Under the pieces are notes generated by a model. That model had not been told where the DNA came from. It saw nothing but the letters and a program-made list of their open reading frames with translations, and ran no database searches. This document shows, piece after piece, positions 6,501 through 8,245 of a stretch of DNA of 8,245 nt (positions within the stretch are counted from its first letter, which is position 1; the number at the start of each line of letters is the position of its first letter). The position numbers and the translations under genes were made by a program. Source of the stretch: an uncultured bacterium. GTDB taxonomy: Bacteria > Eisenbacteria > RBG-16-71-46 > CAIMUX01. Location: contig CAMPIC010000103.1 of the NCBI GenBank assembly GCA_946886185.1, positions 1-8,245 of the forward strand. Reading direction: 5' to 3'.

Positions 6501-7832
6501 ATGCGTGCGGATTACGACACGGTCGGCCAGCACGGGGAGGCCGAAACGTTGCCCCAAGGACGGATTTTGAAGTCAGAGCTCAACATTCTGATTGTGCTCG
6601 ACTACTCCCCTCCGTTCTACGGAGGCATGGGAGCGCACCTCAATGCTCTCGGCGACGAAGCCCGCGCGCGCGGCCACCGACTGCATCTCGCATTCCCGCG
6701 CGAGCGTGATTGGTTTGAGGAGGCGTCGCGCCACGCCTCGTCCGTCCGTACCATCCCGTCGATCCACGATCCGATCCGCCGCGGATTCACTGCGGCGTTG
6801 CAGGAAGTGATTCGAAGCGAGCGGATCGACGCGGTCCACCTGCACTTCTCGTACGCCCTCGCCATCGCGTGTGCCCTGCGCCCCTGCCACGTTCCGATCC
6901 TCTACCACTGGCACAATCCGCCGCGCGCATTGCTCAGGAGCACTGGCCTCACGCCGAAGGAAGGTAGTCATGGTGCGATGGCCAGCGGTTTGGCGATTCG
7001 GCTCTCGCGATTGACGGGTGGCCTCTTCGCGCGCATCGGCGACGCCGCGATCCAGCGTCACATCGCGATCAGTGGAGAGATCGAGAACCTTTTGGTGAAG
7101 CATCGATGGACCCAGCCGCAGAAGATCATTCGTCTTCCGAATGCTCTGCCGGAACTACCCGACCAACCCGCGACGCTCCGCGCCCTACCCTCTCCATTCG
7201 TCCTCGGGAGCGTGGCGAACTTCCGCGCGCAGAAGGACCACACCACCCTGCTCCGCGCCTTCGCGAGGTGCATCGAGGCCGAGCCTGGTTTGCGTCTCGA
7301 TCTGATCGGTGATGGAGAAACTCGACCGCACATGGAGGCCCTCGCCAAGGATCTCGCGATCGAGCCCTTCGTGCGCTTCCGGGGGCACGTCCAGGACCCC
7401 GGCGAGTCGTATCGACGGATGGATGCGTTCGTCCTCTCCACCCACTATGAAGGGCATGGGCTCGCAGTTCTCGAGGCGATGGGGTATGGACTGCCCATCA
7501 TTGCCACGGATCTCCCGAGCATTCGCGGGGCGCTCGCCGACTCGAGCCAGGCGTTGCTCGTCCCGCCGCAAGATCCATCCGCGCTCGCGGCGTCGATTCT
7601 GCGGCTGTATGGCGACCCATCCCTGCGAGCCGAGCTTGCGCGACGCTCCCGCTCCGCCGCGCTGCACGCGCTCACACCCGATCAATGGGCGCGGCAATTG
7701 GTTACTATCTATGAGTCGGTCGTCCTGGAATATCCACGGGACGGAACTCCACGCGGTGCGCGACCGAGTCGACGATCCCATGCACGATGGAGATGGAAAC
7801 CACGGAAGATGGGGCTCAGCATCCGCCTCTGA
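6501..7832 (+). CDS. GT4-family (GT-B fold) glycosyltransferase
   Basis: Transfers a sugar from an activated donor, probably a nucleotide sugar, to an unknown acceptor; likely cytoplasmic and involved in cell-surface glycan synthesis. The start is uncertain: ATG 6501 has only a poor ribosome binding site, while TTG 6567 has AAGGA (6556-6560) at six bases and lies just before the first beta strand, so it may be the true start (421 residues). Numbering from 6501 (443 residues): NILIVLDYSPPFYGGMG (about 28-44), the acceptor-side Rossmann fold with its glycine loop; HFSYALA at 115 and HWHNPPRALL at 136; RLPNALP at the domain border; GSVANFRAQKDHTTLL from 236, the donor-side domain; IGDGE at 269-273; and the EX7E donor motif EGHGLAVLE (E317, E325). 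The end carries an arginine-rich 30-residue tail after YESVVLEYPRDG that is unusual and may reflect another sequence error. The longer open frame back to 6273 is antisense to vapB and is not used. Confidence 0.85.
   Translation: MRADYDTVGQHGEAETLPQGRILKSELNILIVLDYSPPFYGGMGAHLNALGDEARARGHRLHLAFPRERDWFEEASRHASSVRTIPSIHDPIRRGFTAALQEVIRSERIDAVHLHFSYALAIACALRPCHVPILYHWHNPPRALLRSTGLTPKEGSHGAMASGLAIRLSRLTGGLFARIGDAAIQRHIAISGEIENLLVKHRWTQPQKIIRLPNALPELPDQPATLRALPSPFVLGSVANFRAQKDHTTLLRAFARCIEAEPGLRLDLIGDGETRPHMEALAKDLAIEPFVRFRGHVQDPGESYRRMDAFVLSTHYEGHGLAVLEAMGYGLPIIATDLPSIRGALADSSQALLVPPQDPSALAASILRLYGDPSLRAELARRSRSAALHALTPDQWARQLVTIYESVVLEYPRDGTPRGARPSRRSHARWRWKPRKMGLSIRL
6556..6560 (+). promoter_or_regulatory. 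Ribosome binding site supporting an alternative TTG start of the glycosyltransferase
   Basis: AAGGA lies six bases before TTG 6567, which is followed by KSELNILIVLDYSPP, the usual beginning of a GT4 enzyme. This is a better initiation signal than that of ATG 6501. Confidence 0.4.
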
Positions 7833-7843
7833 CGAACGCAGGA

Positions 7844-8245
7844 ATGGATCCGAGGATTACCGAAGTCGAACGGGCAGCGCTCTCCGCGTGGCCGGCCGCG
7901 CACGTCCAGGAGCTGGACGGTTGGAAGCTCCGCTTTCACTGGAACATGACCGGACGGGCGAATTCCGTCTGGCCGAACGAAGTCACCGGTTCTCGTTCCC
8001 TCGAACAGCGGCTCGATCAGGTCGCGCACTTCTACCACGGATGGCTTCTCCCCGCGCGGTATCAAGTGTCTCCCGCCTCCTGCCCTCCGGAGCTCGATGA
8101 AGTCCTGGACGCGAGAGGCTACCGGTTCCAACAAGGGGCCTCCGTCCAGATCCAATCGATCGACGCGCTACTGAGCCGATCGGACGCGGAGGCGGGCGAT
8201 GCGCTCCGGGCGGGCGATCGCGTAGTTCCTCTCGCGGCTCGAGCC
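7844..8245 (+). CDS. GNAT-family N-acetyltransferase, N-terminal part (cut by the right edge)
   Basis: The frame stays open to the last base, giving 134 residues. After a short leader comes ALSAWPAAHVQELDGWKLRF and then GRANSVWPNEV, followed by a helix with RLDQVAHFYH, then YQVSP and LDEVLDARGYRFQQGASVQI. The pattern AWPA...GW.LR...T.RANSV.P is that of a group of two-part GNAT proteins whose N-terminal half is a degenerate GNAT fold; the acetyl-CoA-binding half would lie beyond the window. The acceptor is unknown. The start is uncertain: ATG 7844 lies 11 bases after the glycosyltransferase stop, while in-frame ATGs at 7793 and 7787 would overlap it by about 40 bases; none has a well-spaced ribosome binding site. 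The tight spacing suggests cotranscription with the glycosyltransferase. Confidence 0.75.
   Translation, partial: MDPRITEVERAALSAWPAAHVQELDGWKLRFHWNMTGRANSVWPNEVTGSRSLEQRLDQVAHFYHGWLLPARYQVSPASCPPELDEVLDARGYRFQQGASVQIQSIDALLSRSDAEAGDALRAGDRVVPLAARA

Noticed and set aside
7309..8100. A 263-codon + strand open frame
   Set aside because: It is out of frame with both the glycosyltransferase and the GNAT gene, whose motifs account for the same DNA.

Overview
The window is GC-rich, densely coding bacterial DNA. Its secreted proteins suggest a member of the FCB superphylum, most like Candidatus Eisenbacteria: a cohesin/dockerin-like protein with a FlgD-type C-terminal domain, and a parallel beta-helix protein ending in the SPC...IGA.G.GC pattern. 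This taxonomic guess rests on remembered family style, not on a search.

Layout, left to right. Bases 1-209 are the upstream region of the first gene, with an extended -10 element and no gene I can support. A secreted DUF885-family putative metallopeptidase occupies 210-2056 on the + strand. It is split by a one-base deletion at a C3 tract (1385-1387), and adding one base restores a continuous 615-residue product. After a short intergenic region with a good extended -10 promoter comes a 680-residue secreted multidomain protein (2252-4294, +): cysteine-rich N-domain, cohesin-like, dockerin-like, cohesin-like, then a FlgD/T9SS-like end. It converges on a secreted beta-helix protein (4399-5583, -), with a 12-bp hairpin between the two. 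Next on the - strand is a VapBC toxin-antitoxin operon (vapC 5811-6207, vapB 6204-6443). The vapC frame is also broken, by one extra base in a T4 tract near its start. Divergent from it is a GT4 glycosyltransferase (6501-7832, +), followed closely by the start of a GNAT acetyltransferase that runs off the right edge (7844-8245).

The first three genes all appear to act outside the cytoplasm: a peptidase-like enzyme and two large adhesion or surface-type proteins. VapBC looks like a stand-alone module, and the glycosyltransferase plus GNAT may form a small co-directional unit. I found no CRISPR array, tRNA, rRNA, transposase or clear attachment site, and no convincing new multi-gene system. The items most worth a second look are the two homopolymer-type frameshifts (sequencing error, gene decay, or for vapC a possible +1 slip) and the architecture of the 680-residue secreted protein.
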